Positions 51,001-59,102 of a stretch of 64,000 nucleotides of DNA are shown here, piece by piece. Within the stretch, counting starts at the first letter, position 1; every line of letters starts with the position of its first letter. The notes under the pieces are model-generated. The model was not told the DNA's origin and ran no database searches. It worked only from the letters and a program-made list of their open reading frames with translations. Source of the DNA: Candidatus Hydrogenedentota bacterium (GTDB lineage Bacteria > Hydrogenedentota > Hydrogenedentia > Hydrogenedentales > Hydrogenedentaceae); contig JAOAHN010000058.1 of assembly GCA_026415215.1 (NCBI GenBank), positions 1-64,000 of the forward strand, written 5' to 3'. The position numbers were made by a program, and so were the translations under genes.

Positions 51001-52122
51001 GGCAAGGGCACACTTTCAATAAGGCCCTCAAGGGTAATAGTAGATGCTGAGCCGAGGACATATATATTGCAGTGGGATGAAGGAGAAATGAAAGGAGGCT
51101 CATTAGTGCAGATTGAGGTTCAGAATGTCCGTGACATATATGGCAATTTAATAGACCCCGATTGGAATACAGTTTATTGTTCAAGTGTGGGTGTGCCTCC
51201 TTATGTAGTTGATGTGAGAATAGTAGATGGTAGAAAAATCCGAGTTATATTTTCTGAACCTATGGAGGCTTATATGAGCTTTCAAGGGAGGTATTGTATA
51301 TCTGGACCTGGTAAAGGTAGTTTGAGCACAAATCCTGATTCGGTGCAGAAAGTAGTAGATGGGAACTATCTCCTTATATGGAATGAGGGCAGTTTATTGC
51401 AAGGAGAAGATATTAGTGTTAGTGTAGTAAGCGGAGCGGACCTTGCAGGGAATTCTTTAGTCGAACCCAAAGGCAAGACGATAACCAATAGGATTAAAAT
51501 TACTGCAAACCTTTATAATCGAAATGTATATCTTGGAGATCAATTCATTCTAAACTTTAGTTATGTTGGCGGTGAGGGAGATGTGCATTTCCAATGGTAT
51601 AAGGATGGTCTTCCTGTAGGTCCTGACTCAAATGTTTGGACAAAGGATGAAATTTTATCGACAGATAGAGGTGAGTACTATTGTGTAGTTAGCGACTCCA
51701 GAGAGGAGAAAGTCTCTACTAACAAAATGTACTTAGGAGTGTTTCCTCGAATGGAAATAGAAGAACAGCCGATAGGTGCGATTGTAACCGATGGAGATGC
51801 CTATGTATTAAGAGTGAGAGTAAAAGGAGGTATTCCTCCTATAACTTATCAGTGGATAAAGGACGGATTGAATTTAGGTGTAGATACCTCAGAGTTGGTA
51901 ATTGACAGTATGTCTCCTGAAGATGAAGGTTACTATTGGGTAGAAATATCAGATGAGCAAGAAACTGTTCAGTCTGAAAAAGTGTTTTTGAAGTATTCTA
52001 AGGGAGTACCAATATCAACTCAGTTAACCCTTATATCCTTGTTATCACTTATTTCGCTGATAGGGGTTATAAAGATTTACAAAAAGTATAAAAAAAGGTC
52101 TCGATGTGATTTAGTCTGTTGA
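48088..52122 (+). CDS. Large surface protein: beta-helix, cadherin-like, four SbsA-like and two Ig-like domains
   Basis: A 1344-residue protein with a signal peptide (CIFLFLYFSFLFFNSSADL). Residues about 30-610 look like a right-handed beta-helix (many short turns such as VVVVEKVNFIKK, VVFYNCSFRSGSANL). Then come a cadherin-like domain (VYDNVLEGTIVAVFTVIDPDPGEPHTLNL), four SbsA-Ig-like repeats (ending FSEPM, FSEAL, YSKDM, FSEPM), and two Ig-like domains (FQWYKDGLPVG...YYCVVSD and YQWIKDGLNLG...YYWVEIS). A C-terminal membrane helix followed by KIYKKYKKRSR resembles a tripartite surface-sorting tail, although no named motif such as LPXTG or PEP is present. It probably forms a stalk on the cell surface; function unknown. 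GGGAGAG precedes the ATG. Confidence 0.75.
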   Translation: MIKDYIRGKVCIFLFLYFSFLFFNSSADLYRIYEGAPNGATGNPNEWGFEQISDAWLHATQVNPGNHTIRIEWGGPSQMDGVYFLVPELVLGDSGHIEVVADTGIRPEIRPDGDHPVFTNSSTTGKILRIVGYDEGVYNRIALYSSYSSPILTTSVNGNGVVVVEKVNFIKKERVWEPSVVPGAPDGSYVYLQNVPNQKHQFYMVRFLGGDEVDQTLPVMVIGPMSGMGVLEASLRYVDFSYAKGRGTRLALKNVVRMTLDQCIFAPEGGSSYSNSAVAVRADSPTASDGGSQVVFYNCSFRSGSANLFDKLGEDTHVTGNIYRLYKPVFTGPCGERAFNFQQSGARVEILGLEPGNNWFDTSDDIVPSPVYWVDMDGMTANTGVYARILRGTMRFYRAKGTIRPYVGYGVVSLGGELTGSVVVEMDSCWWGFGAGTYRSGATGGNYAPSLIITNTIFYGGGVQSYIDTRGFNDTLSPSAYATIRLRHVTLTSPLGSPVTNWLVHGRAGDTLYSAGTIFDAPNASNLTPVWETGYEWKNLAWNRNSMDGRGSFPVAPNEQIIVYADPKLDEVGKLQTGSGALGRSGISDPTNRDFEGQSRPLPPSYASPDIGGDEAFFRPTDILSVPEEIEVYDNVLEGTIVAVFTVIDPDPGEPHTLNLVQNGNGAFRLDGNQLVVDFPNALNGSEFPYVTVQVWATDMMGLHYDKTFLVHVIDATPAYVSSVRVTQPLEIEVEFSEPMRMDELGEVGNYSISGEGRGTLLQNPHMVTVISNKKVRLNWNSGEMKNGGDVTITVTGVYDAQGNPIGMPNSKTHIGGGVGGVPPMLASIEVVGPRRINVVFSEALQESGLVSALNPNNYRWWKTNPPGNSPTNVEKLSNNPPVYTISWTTGLSISEGEEVTVRVDNVQDLAGNPIDTQFNTASDVFDVILPKAISLSAVNERTLKIKYSKDMGSSALFVGNYTLGNPPGASGKGTLSIRPSRVIVDAEPRTYILQWDEGEMKGGSLVQIEVQNVRDIYGNLIDPDWNTVYCSSVGVPPYVVDVRIVDGRKIRVIFSEPMEAYMSFQGRYCISGPGKGSLSTNPDSVQKVVDGNYLLIWNEGSLLQGEDISVSVVSGADLAGNSLVEPKGKTITNRIKITANLYNRNVYLGDQFILNFSYVGGEGDVHFQWYKDGLPVGPDSNVWTKDEILSTDRGEYYCVVSDSREEKVSTNKMYLGVFPRMEIEEQPIGAIVTDGDAYVLRVRVKGGIPPITYQWIKDGLNLGVDTSELVIDSMSPEDEGYYWVEISDEQETVQSEKVFLKYSKGVPISTQLTLISLLSLISLIGVIKIYKKYKKRSRCDLVC

Positions 52123-52165
52123 ATATATAAATACGAATTTTTCTATTAGGGGTGTGGATTTTAGT

Positions 52166-53917
52166 CTATTCCCAGCGTGGGTTTATGCTTTGCCCAAAGG
52201 TAGGAGTAGGTTCTACTTCAGGAAGTGATATTTCGATATCTAAGTTTTCAAGGAGAGTCCCTTGAGCAAGATACAAATCTATGAGGGCTTTCTCGTAGGC
52301 AATTCTTGCTTGGAGTTCCATCGTTTTTGCAAGAGTATAATCTGTTTGGACTTGTAAAACTCTCCAGCTTGTGCTAACACCGAGTTTCAACCTTTTTTCT
52401 TCCGCTACTACATTCGCTTCTTGTAGTTTCCTCGCCTGTCTATTACTTTCCACAAGCACCCGATTAGTTTCAATGTTTCTCACTGCTAAATGGACGCTCA
52501 TCATGACAGCTTGCTCAATCTTTTTCATCCTCTCCTCCATTTCTCTCTTAGTCAATTTAGCTCGTTGATATGCTCCTCTTCCTGCTCTGTTTCCAATTGG
52601 GATTGTGGCTTTGATTCCGTAACTGTAATATGTTTCTTGGTCATCTCGTATTCCATAGAAAACTTTGCTCAACTCCGGGTCTCTTCCTCCTTGGCCGTAA
52701 GTGGCAATCAGGTCTAACTGGGGAAGTATCTCATTTCTTGTTTCGAGTAGTTTGAGGTCTGCAGTTTCGATTTGTAGTTTCGCGATTTCAATTTCAGGTC
52801 TATTCTCGAGTGCACTTTTTACACATTCGTCCACATTAGGACCTAAATTTTCTACATCGAGTTTTTCTTCGTCGAAGGTTCTAGGTCGGTCCGTGGGAAC
52901 TATAAGAACTTTGGAAAATAATTCACCATCTCTAATAAAAAGTAAATTTTTGAGAATATCGGAGGCACTTTCCATTTGTGCCCGAGCTGCTAACAGTTCG
53001 CTTTGGCGAGTTGCCACGCCCGCTTTTGCTTGTAATACTTCTATGTCCGCTGCAGTCCCTATTTCTCTTCGCTTCTCACTAATTTCAAGTAGACGCTCTG
53101 CATTTGCGAGCGCTTCCTCTCTGACCTTTACATTCTCAATGGCTCCTACCAAATCCCAGTAAGCCTTTATGACTTCTGCTATGGTGTTCATCATGGTCAT
53201 TTTTAATTGTGCATAAGCGAGTTTTTCAGCCTTTTCCGCCATCTTAATTTTTGCGGTATTTACTTTTATTCCAAAGCCCCTTAATAGGGGTTGAGTAAGT
53301 GTAAAGAGTAGCTTACCACCATATTCTCCCTTCAAGTCTGAAAATGTAGTTGCTTGCCACTCGGTATTGAATGTTAGTGCGTATTGAGTCCCTAACTTAA
53401 GTTTTCCGCCAATTGAAGAAGTTAAGTCAGTTCTCTTCGTTTCGAGAGAGGTAACACCTGCGTAGGCCCGGATTTCTTGGCTCGCATAAATCGAGGCGTA
53501 ACTATATTGGAGAGAAGTTTGAAAAAGGGGGTCGAACATCCCTTTTGCTGTGAGTTGGTCTGCTTGAGACTTTATTGGTTCTAACCCACTTACAAGTATA
53601 TCCGGGTTCTGCTTCAAGGCAAGCTCGATACACTCTTTAAGAGACATTCTCATCACTTTATCTACACCTCTTTTCTTCTCGCCAGCTTTTCTCAATGCTT
53701 CGAGGTCGATGAGGTCAACGGAAATCTCTTTTTGTAAATTAAGTTCTTCTGTGGCCTCAGCTGATGAAGAGTTTGGCTGGGTGGGAATAATTAGTATATC
53801 CTCGGTTTGCTCTTGAGCCTCGGAAAGTTTAACTTCTTCTCCTTTCGGTGAAACACCTATAATTAGGAATAGTAGTGACAAGATAATTAAGATTATTGGT
53901 TGCCTAAATATAGCCAT
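52166..53917 (-). CDS. TolC-family outer-membrane channel protein
   Basis: A 583-residue exported protein with signal peptide (IILIILSLLFLIIGVSPKG) and two outer-membrane efflux protein repeats. Motifs are MSLKECIELALKQNPDILVSGLEPIKSQADQLTAKGMFDP in the first and VKSALENRPEIEIAKLQIETADLKLLETRNEILPQLDLIATYG in the second, with long alpha-helical coiled coils typical of the periplasmic tunnel. It should pair with an inner-membrane pump; no membrane-fusion or pump gene is near. The extra 90 N-terminal residues after the signal (rich in E and Q) are unusual. It stands alone. Confidence 0.9.
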   Translation of the reverse strand: MAIFRQPIILIILSLLFLIIGVSPKGEEVKLSEAQEQTEDILIIPTQPNSSSAEATEELNLQKEISVDLIDLEALRKAGEKKRGVDKVMRMSLKECIELALKQNPDILVSGLEPIKSQADQLTAKGMFDPLFQTSLQYSYASIYASQEIRAYAGVTSLETKRTDLTSSIGGKLKLGTQYALTFNTEWQATTFSDLKGEYGGKLLFTLTQPLLRGFGIKVNTAKIKMAEKAEKLAYAQLKMTMMNTIAEVIKAYWDLVGAIENVKVREEALANAERLLEISEKRREIGTAADIEVLQAKAGVATRQSELLAARAQMESASDILKNLLFIRDGELFSKVLIVPTDRPRTFDEEKLDVENLGPNVDECVKSALENRPEIEIAKLQIETADLKLLETRNEILPQLDLIATYGQGGRDPELSKVFYGIRDDQETYYSYGIKATIPIGNRAGRGAYQRAKLTKREMEERMKKIEQAVMMSVHLAVRNIETNRVLVESNRQARKLQEANVVAEEKRLKLGVSTSWRVLQVQTDYTLAKTMELQARIAYEKALIDLYLAQGTLLENLDIEISLPEVEPTPTFGQSINPRWE

Positions 53918-54076
53918 ACTTCTGATAATCCTTTTGATGATAATAATATTAACTTTAAGTATCTCGAGGCTACAAACTCGGATTTATCGGCGACACACAA
54001 TTATATTACTACTTAGACTCGCTTGTATTACAAACTGGTTTTGTAGTAGGTTATGTATCAGGAAGGCTGTATTCAA

Positions 54077-55135
54077 ATGGAAAGAAGTGATAAGGTAACG
54101 CTATTAGTCCTTTATAGTATAGTGTTGATTGGGTTTGGCATATATTATTACTCTTTCACCATTCTCTCAGAATATCATAAAATTAAAGACCCCCAGAATT
54201 ACTTGTATAGGATTAAAAGAAATTTAGATTCGGGAAGATATGAAGTAGCTGAGAAGGAAATCAGGGAAGTAATTCAAACATTTAGACCTCCTGAGCCTGA
54301 AGTGTTTGAATTGTTGCATAGGGTTACTAAATATACAAAGGGGGGGGGCAATGAAGAAAGGCTCGAATTGCGAAAGGAAATTTACAGGTTATTAGATACC
54401 TGTGGTTCGGCAGAGATGGGTAAGGATAAATTTATATTGGACAGCATCAGGGGAAAATTGAAATCATCATATAATTTAGATAAAAACCAGATACAAATAG
54501 TTCGCTCTGTATGGAAGAATCTAATTGCTAATCCCTGGAAATGTTTTGCAGAGTTTGGAATTAGTGAATCCGAGATTCTTGACCTACTTATTCTTTCTGG
54601 TGGCGAAATATGTTTTGGTTCAAATATAGGTAATACTGGGGTATCATTTGATGGAGACATTCTTGTATTAAGTGAAGGTAGTTCAGATGGTAGCGGAGCG
54701 CAGATTTGGTATCAGGGACGAAACTATGGAGGTAGCCGACGAGGTTTTTATGTTGTAATTATGACCTTGTCGCCACATAGGGTGATTCGGTCGGATAGAT
54801 TTGATGTTTGGGAGAGCAAAAATGAAGCTATAAGAATGGCACAATTTTTAGATGAGATTCCAGAGAGGCATATAGGTATTTTTGCCGTTTCAGATGAGGC
54901 ATCCGAAAATATGACTCCCACTCTTGAAGAATCGCTCATTAAATTTGGGTTCGCAAGAAGAACCTATGAAGGATGGGACAAAAAATTTTTTGGTTATTCT
55001 TATGCTTTTGCTGGCATCGGTGTGAAGGGAGCAAGTGAGGGCTCTGCTATTCAGAATTGGGCTAAATATGAACCAGGAAAGCGCAAAATTCCAGTGGCTA
55101 TCGTAGGTATACTTAAAGGAGTGGTAGAAAGGTGA
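54077..55135 (+). CDS. Membrane-anchored protein with an ILEI/PANDER (FAM3-like) domain
   Basis: About 352 residues from ATG 54077, which has CAGGAAGG nine bases upstream; ATG 54053 is a weaker alternative. One N-terminal membrane helix (VTLLVLYSIVLIGFGIYYYSF) is followed by a helical region to residue 170. Residues about 178-348 match the ILEI/PANDER (FAM3, GG) domain: SFDGDILVLSEGSSDGSGAQIW, GGSRRGFYVVIMTLSPHRVIRSDRFDVWES, IGIFAVSDEASENMTPTLEESLIKFG, YAFAGIGVKGASEGSAIQNW. The eukaryotic counterparts are FAM3 cytokine-like proteins and the carbohydrate-binding stem domain of POMGNT1. The start codon of the WecA-type gene overlaps its stop, so the two are coupled. A glycan- or lectin-like role is inferred from that. 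Confidence 0.72.
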   Translation: MERSDKVTLLVLYSIVLIGFGIYYYSFTILSEYHKIKDPQNYLYRIKRNLDSGRYEVAEKEIREVIQTFRPPEPEVFELLHRVTKYTKGGGNEERLELRKEIYRLLDTCGSAEMGKDKFILDSIRGKLKSSYNLDKNQIQIVRSVWKNLIANPWKCFAEFGISESEILDLLILSGGEICFGSNIGNTGVSFDGDILVLSEGSSDGSGAQIWYQGRNYGGSRRGFYVVIMTLSPHRVIRSDRFDVWESKNEAIRMAQFLDEIPERHIGIFAVSDEASENMTPTLEESLIKFGFARRTYEGWDKKFFGYSYAFAGIGVKGASEGSAIQNWAKYEPGKRKIPVAIVGILKGVVER

Positions 55136-56214
55136 CAAATATTGGGATAACTCACTATTTGTTTGTCTTCATTGTAACCTTCTTGATAACGGCTGTCTTG
55201 GTGCCGGTCTTCAGATTATTAGCTCTCAGACTTGGAGTTGTTGATATGCCTGATATGAAAAGGAAGATTCACAAGAAGCCCATACCTTATCTTGGAGGAC
55301 TCGCCTTTTATTTTGCCTATTTGGTGGCTTGTTTGTATATTCAGCGGTTTCATCCCCAGTTGTGGGATCATCGGTTATTTCTTATGAGCATTGTGGGGAC
55401 TATATTAGTGCTGTTGGGTCTACTTGATGACCTGATTTCTATACCTGCGAGTAAGAAATTAATTGTGGAGATTTTGTTAGGACTTCTTTTGTATTACTGG
55501 GGTTTTAGAACTACTGCTGTGGCACATCCTTTGGGGGGAACTTGGAATTTAGGATGGCTTGCTCTGTTAATTACTCCCCTATGGATTGTAGGCGTAATGA
55601 ACGCAATTAATTTTTCTGATGGTTTAGATGGATTAGCAGCAGGACAAGTAGCCATTTGCTCCGCTACTATATTTGCAATCGCCTTCAGAAACGGTCAAAC
55701 TTTCACCTGTATAGTTATGAGCATGTTGTTGGGCTGTTCTTTGGCATTTCTAATTTATAATTCCCATCCCGCATCAGTTTTTATGGGAGACACTGGAGCC
55801 TTATTTTTAGGTTTTGTCCTCGGTTGTGCCACGCTCGTTGAACGGAGGAAAGGGATTACTATGGTTGCTCTTACCGTGCCAATGGTGGTGCTTGCGGTGC
55901 CTATTTTAGATACATTTTTAAGCTTTATTAGGAGGATGAAAAGGGCGGTTAGAGGAGGCTTTTTCCTCCCAGATAAGGACCATCTTCATCATCGCCTTTT
56001 GAAATTAGGTTTAACTCAGCGCCAAGCAGTTTTTTCTCTATATTATTTTTCGATTTGTATGGGATTTCTCGCTTATATAACTTCGCTGTTGCCTTCAGAA
56101 TATACCTTCCTTGTGTTATTTCTTGTGATAATGTTGGTTGGAATGGGCGTCGTTATTCTTCACTTCATAGAATCACTAAAAGATGAAGAAAATTTGAAGA
56201 AGATAGACGGTTGA
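55132..56214 (+). CDS. WecA/TagO-type undecaprenyl-phosphate phosphoglycosyltransferase
   Basis: A 360-residue integral membrane enzyme that transfers a sugar phosphate, usually N-acetylglucosamine 1-phosphate, to undecaprenyl phosphate to start O-antigen, teichoic or capsule polymers. Family motifs are present: RKIHKKPIPYLGG, GLLDDL with D99 and D100 (magnesium), NAINFSDGLDGLA near residues 162-171, VFMGDTGA near 224, and DKDHLHHRL near 286. About ten membrane helices are seen. The start is GTG 55132, overlapping the stop of the ILEI gene by four bases. MraY is excluded because this has the WecA/TagO-type HxHH loop and sequence. A DapA-family gene converges downstream. Confidence 0.92.
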   Translation: MTNIGITHYLFVFIVTFLITAVLVPVFRLLALRLGVVDMPDMKRKIHKKPIPYLGGLAFYFAYLVACLYIQRFHPQLWDHRLFLMSIVGTILVLLGLLDDLISIPASKKLIVEILLGLLLYYWGFRTTAVAHPLGGTWNLGWLALLITPLWIVGVMNAINFSDGLDGLAAGQVAICSATIFAIAFRNGQTFTCIVMSMLLGCSLAFLIYNSHPASVFMGDTGALFLGFVLGCATLVERRKGITMVALTVPMVVLAVPILDTFLSFIRRMKRAVRGGFFLPDKDHLHHRLLKLGLTQRQAVFSLYYFSICMGFLAYITSLLPSEYTFLVLFLVIMLVGMGVVILHFIESLKDEENLKKIDG

Positions 56215-56252
56215 AAAATGAGAATGTACGGTAGCTGAATGCGATAAGAAGC

Positions 56253-57149
56253 TTATATTAAATTGAGTTTTCTTAAATTGTTTTCGATTTCCTTTTTCTC
56301 TAAAGGTGTTGGTTCTCGATGTGGTGGACGGACATAACCCACATCTATTCCTCTCAATTTTAGAGCATACTTAAACATGCCTAAGTTTTTACCGTATTGC
56401 AATGTCTGACAAAGTTTTGTCAATTGTGTTTGAAATATCCAAGCTTCAGGAAGCCTTCTCTTCATACAATTATCATATACTCCTAAATATAGCTCAGGAG
56501 CCACATTAGCAGTGCCTGATACTGCACCTTGAACTCCTGCAAGGAATGCTTGGTATCCGTACTCATCCACACCATTTATTACAACGAAGCCAACTGGTTT
56601 ACTCCCTAAGAGCTCAGAGAGGTTTACCATGTTTCCCGTGCTATCCTTAATACCTACGATATTTGGGTATTTTTTCGCCAATTTTAAAATGAGTCCGTTT
56701 GATAAGAAGTTTCGGGCACAGGATGGAATATTGTATAAGAGTATCGGAAATCTTGGAAACTCCTTAGCGATAGTGGAGTAGTACCTGTAAAGAGCTTCTT
56801 CATCATAGTAATAGTATCCAGGCGTTACTATGCCAGCTCCAGAAGCTTTTTGTTCTACTGCGTGAGCGGTAAGTTCAATAGTAGATGTCAAATTAAAAGT
56901 CCCTGTGTGTGCTATGACCATACATCTTTTATCTACTAACTTGACAACGCTTTCAAGCAGTTCTTTTCTTTCTTCGATCGACATTACCAGACCTTCGCCA
57001 GTAGTTCCACCTACGAATAATCCATGCACGCCTTTATTAATTAGGAATTCAGTCAGGTTTTTTAGTTTGTGGTGGTCAATCTCCTTGCCATTTTTGGTAA
57101 AAGGAGTTAAAATTGCGCAAATAATCCCTTTTATATTTAAGCCTTCCAT
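56253..57149 (-). CDS. DapA/N-acetylneuraminate lyase-family aldolase
   Basis: A 298-residue class I aldolase of the dihydrodipicolinate synthase superfamily. The Schiff-base Lys is K168 in VGIKDSTGN. The catalytic Tyr is Y139 in LLYNIPS, and GGTTGE (47-52) binds the substrate carboxylate. The sequence after GTTGE (GLVMSIEER) differs from true DapA (GTTGESATL), and the gene is not with other lysine genes. N-acetylneuraminate lyase, 2-keto-3-deoxygluconate aldolase or a related activity is therefore as likely as DapA. The sialidase-like gene in the window makes NanA tempting but lies 39 kb away. Confidence 0.82.
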   Translation of the reverse strand: MEGLNIKGIICAILTPFTKNGKEIDHHKLKNLTEFLINKGVHGLFVGGTTGEGLVMSIEERKELLESVVKLVDKRCMVIAHTGTFNLTSTIELTAHAVEQKASGAGIVTPGYYYYDEEALYRYYSTIAKEFPRFPILLYNIPSCARNFLSNGLILKLAKKYPNIVGIKDSTGNMVNLSELLGSKPVGFVVINGVDEYGYQAFLAGVQGAVSGTANVAPELYLGVYDNCMKRRLPEAWIFQTQLTKLCQTLQYGKNLGMFKYALKLRGIDVGYVRPPHREPTPLEKKEIENNLRKLNLI

Positions 57150-58086
57150 AGGTTAAGTCCTTGTGTTATATTTCATATTTCATAATTATTTTATTTTCCT
57201 GTTGATTGCATTTCTGGTATTTGAGTTCGCTTACATAGCTTTAGAGAGTTAGACAAGTGTTTTTTCATTATTTTGGATCGTTATTTTAGATTTTAAGCAT
57301 TTGTTAAATTTCATTTACGGTTCTCGAATAAGTAATACACACATACCTGTTCTATAAAAACACTTGTATTACCGATTTTTCTGTAGTATGAAGAAGGCTC
57401 CTTATTCATTTAGAATCTGACACTATCATTTTACCCTTCAATCTTCAGGTTTATACAAATATCCTTGGACTTATCCAATGTTAGGAGAAATATTTATATG
57501 TCTACCAGTAATATAGCATAAACCTAATATCTTGCTTTAAACCGTTAGATTCACATGAAATGTGATAAAGTTATTAAGCCTACTACTATACTTATGTAAA
57601 TTCTTAAGTACTTAACTATTAAGATAATATTATCTAACAAACTCTTTTCCAATAGTATATAATCCCTACTTATTTGACCTTTTTCTCCTTCTTAAAGGTT
57701 TCTATTAGCTATAGTTTTTCTCTTTATTTTAGTTCTGATAAGTATGGACCTTAAGCGTGGGAATTCAGCTAATCTAAATTTTTAATATATGTATCTTAAG
57801 TTATGAAATTTTATTTCTAAGAATGGAATAGATGTTGCAAAACATTGTGGTTTGATTTAGGGTTATTGTAGCATTGCTACTACTGTTATGTCTTCACATC
57901 GTCAGCTAACCCTTTTGATGTCTATCTTTCGTTGTCGATGTATTTTTAAGTATTTTGTTGAAAAACTATTAAAAAGACTTCCTATCATAATTCAGATAGA
58001 ATATCTATTATTGATTTTTATAATCTAATATTTTGGTAATCGGGAGGGAGTAGTAATTATTCGAGAGAGTAATGCTAAGAGTAAAA
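57150..58086. other. Gene desert, about 0.9 kb, AT-rich
   Basis: No ORF in the track, no tRNA, and no strong hairpin. The sequence is very AT-rich, with many short runs of A and T. A single TTATCCAAT near 57475 is one partial DnaA-box match, which is not meaningful alone. I see no CRISPR, no IS remnant and no recognisable conserved RNA (RNase P, tmRNA, 6S, SRP motifs were looked for by eye). It may be regulatory or decayed sequence between genes on the minus strand. Confidence 0.5.
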
Positions 58087-59004
58087 TTATTCTAATATAT
58101 TTCCTGTATTGAAAAATTTCCAAATTAGTGAGGATATGTTAGGCTCTGGAGCAGTGGGTCCTACTATAAATCGAGGATAATAGTTTTTGTTTCCCGCCCA
58201 AGTATGGCCCCCTCCATTTATTTTTATTAATGCTACTCCTGGCTCGCAGGGATAGTAAATAAGTTCGGAGTAAAATTCGTCGTTAATATTTGAATCTGGA
58301 AGCATTTTATTATCGGGAGGTGATAAACAGTTATATTTTTCCGCCCACCACTTTATGTTTTCTTCTGCAGACATGAAGTTGTTTGTTCTTCCTGGTGCGG
58401 AATCTGTTTCACCTCCGTAATATGGTACTATTGGGTCTGATGTACCGTGAATAATCAGCACAGGGATCTTTTTAGCGGGAGTTCTTTCTTCTCCATATTT
58501 TTTTATCATACTTCCCATTACGGGGGCGATTCCTGATAGATTAGAAGAATAACATGCATAAGCTTGTATCATCATCCCTCCTGCAGATGCACCGGTAGCA
58601 AATATTCTGTTAGTGTCTATAGGGTGTTTATCGCAGAGCTGATTAATTAATACATCTAAAAATCTTGTGTCCTTATTTGGAAGTGGGTCGGTTCTCCAAA
58701 TTCTCCACCTGCCTTGGGGGTACACAACGATAAATTTTTCCTTATCTGCAAGTTCATTAAACTTGGTGAGTTTTTCCATTCCCCTTGCTGTGTCACTGAA
58801 CTGGTGTAGTGCAAGTAGTAGCGGGACTTTTTCATTTAAAGAGATATTTTCCGGAATATGGATTCTATAATATCTCTTTTCACCATCTACATAGATACAT
58901 TGGTATCCTCTGTAGCAAGAGGTGAGTGTAATAATTGGTACTGTAAATATGCCTATGAATGATAAGGTAAATACTATTTTGATTAGAACCTTAAATTTAT
59001 TCAT
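58087..59004 (-). CDS. Secreted lipoprotein esterase (PHB depolymerase/feruloyl esterase-like)
   Basis: About 305 residues from ATG 59004; GTG 59010, two codons earlier, has the better spacing to AAGGG and is possible. The signal ends in a lipobox, LTSC (Cys near 30). The alpha/beta hydrolase fold shows the nucleophile Ser140 in ATGASAGG, the acid Asp in HGTSDPIVPYYGG, and His in GGGHTW. VPLLLALHQFSD and VVYPQGRWRIWR are typical of the LpqC/esterase-depolymerase family. It probably removes acyl or aromatic groups from extracellular polymers. It diverges from the next gene across about 100 bp holding an inverted repeat. Confidence 0.85.
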   Translation of the reverse strand: MNKFKVLIKIVFTLSFIGIFTVPIITLTSCYRGYQCIYVDGEKRYYRIHIPENISLNEKVPLLLALHQFSDTARGMEKLTKFNELADKEKFIVVYPQGRWRIWRTDPLPNKDTRFLDVLINQLCDKHPIDTNRIFATGASAGGMMIQAYACYSSNLSGIAPVMGSMIKKYGEERTPAKKIPVLIIHGTSDPIVPYYGGETDSAPGRTNNFMSAEENIKWWAEKYNCLSPPDNKMLPDSNINDEFYSELIYYPCEPGVALIKINGGGHTWAGNKNYYPRFIVGPTAPEPNISSLIWKFFNTGNILE

Positions 59005-59040
59005 CTGCACAAGGGTTCCCTTCCAGATATAAAATAATTC

Positions 59041-59063
59041 GTTTAAAGTAATATAATTTAAAC
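59041..59063. promoter_or_regulatory. Inverted repeat overlapping a -10 box
   Basis: GTTTAAA (59041-59047) and TTTAAAC (59057-59063) form a perfect 7-bp inverted repeat around a nine-base centre. TATAAT (59052-59057) overlaps its right half. It lies between the divergent esterase and membrane-protein genes, about 40 bases from each start. A regulator bound here could control both. AT-richness makes chance palindromes likely, so this is tentative. Confidence 0.35.
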
Positions 59064-59102
59064 ACATGGGTTTTGGAAAGTATTTCTTAGGAAGTAGTAT
59101 AG

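Noticed and set aside
57400-57600. Replication origin in the gene desert
   Set aside because: Only one partial DnaA-box-like word was seen, with no dnaA or dnaN gene nearby.
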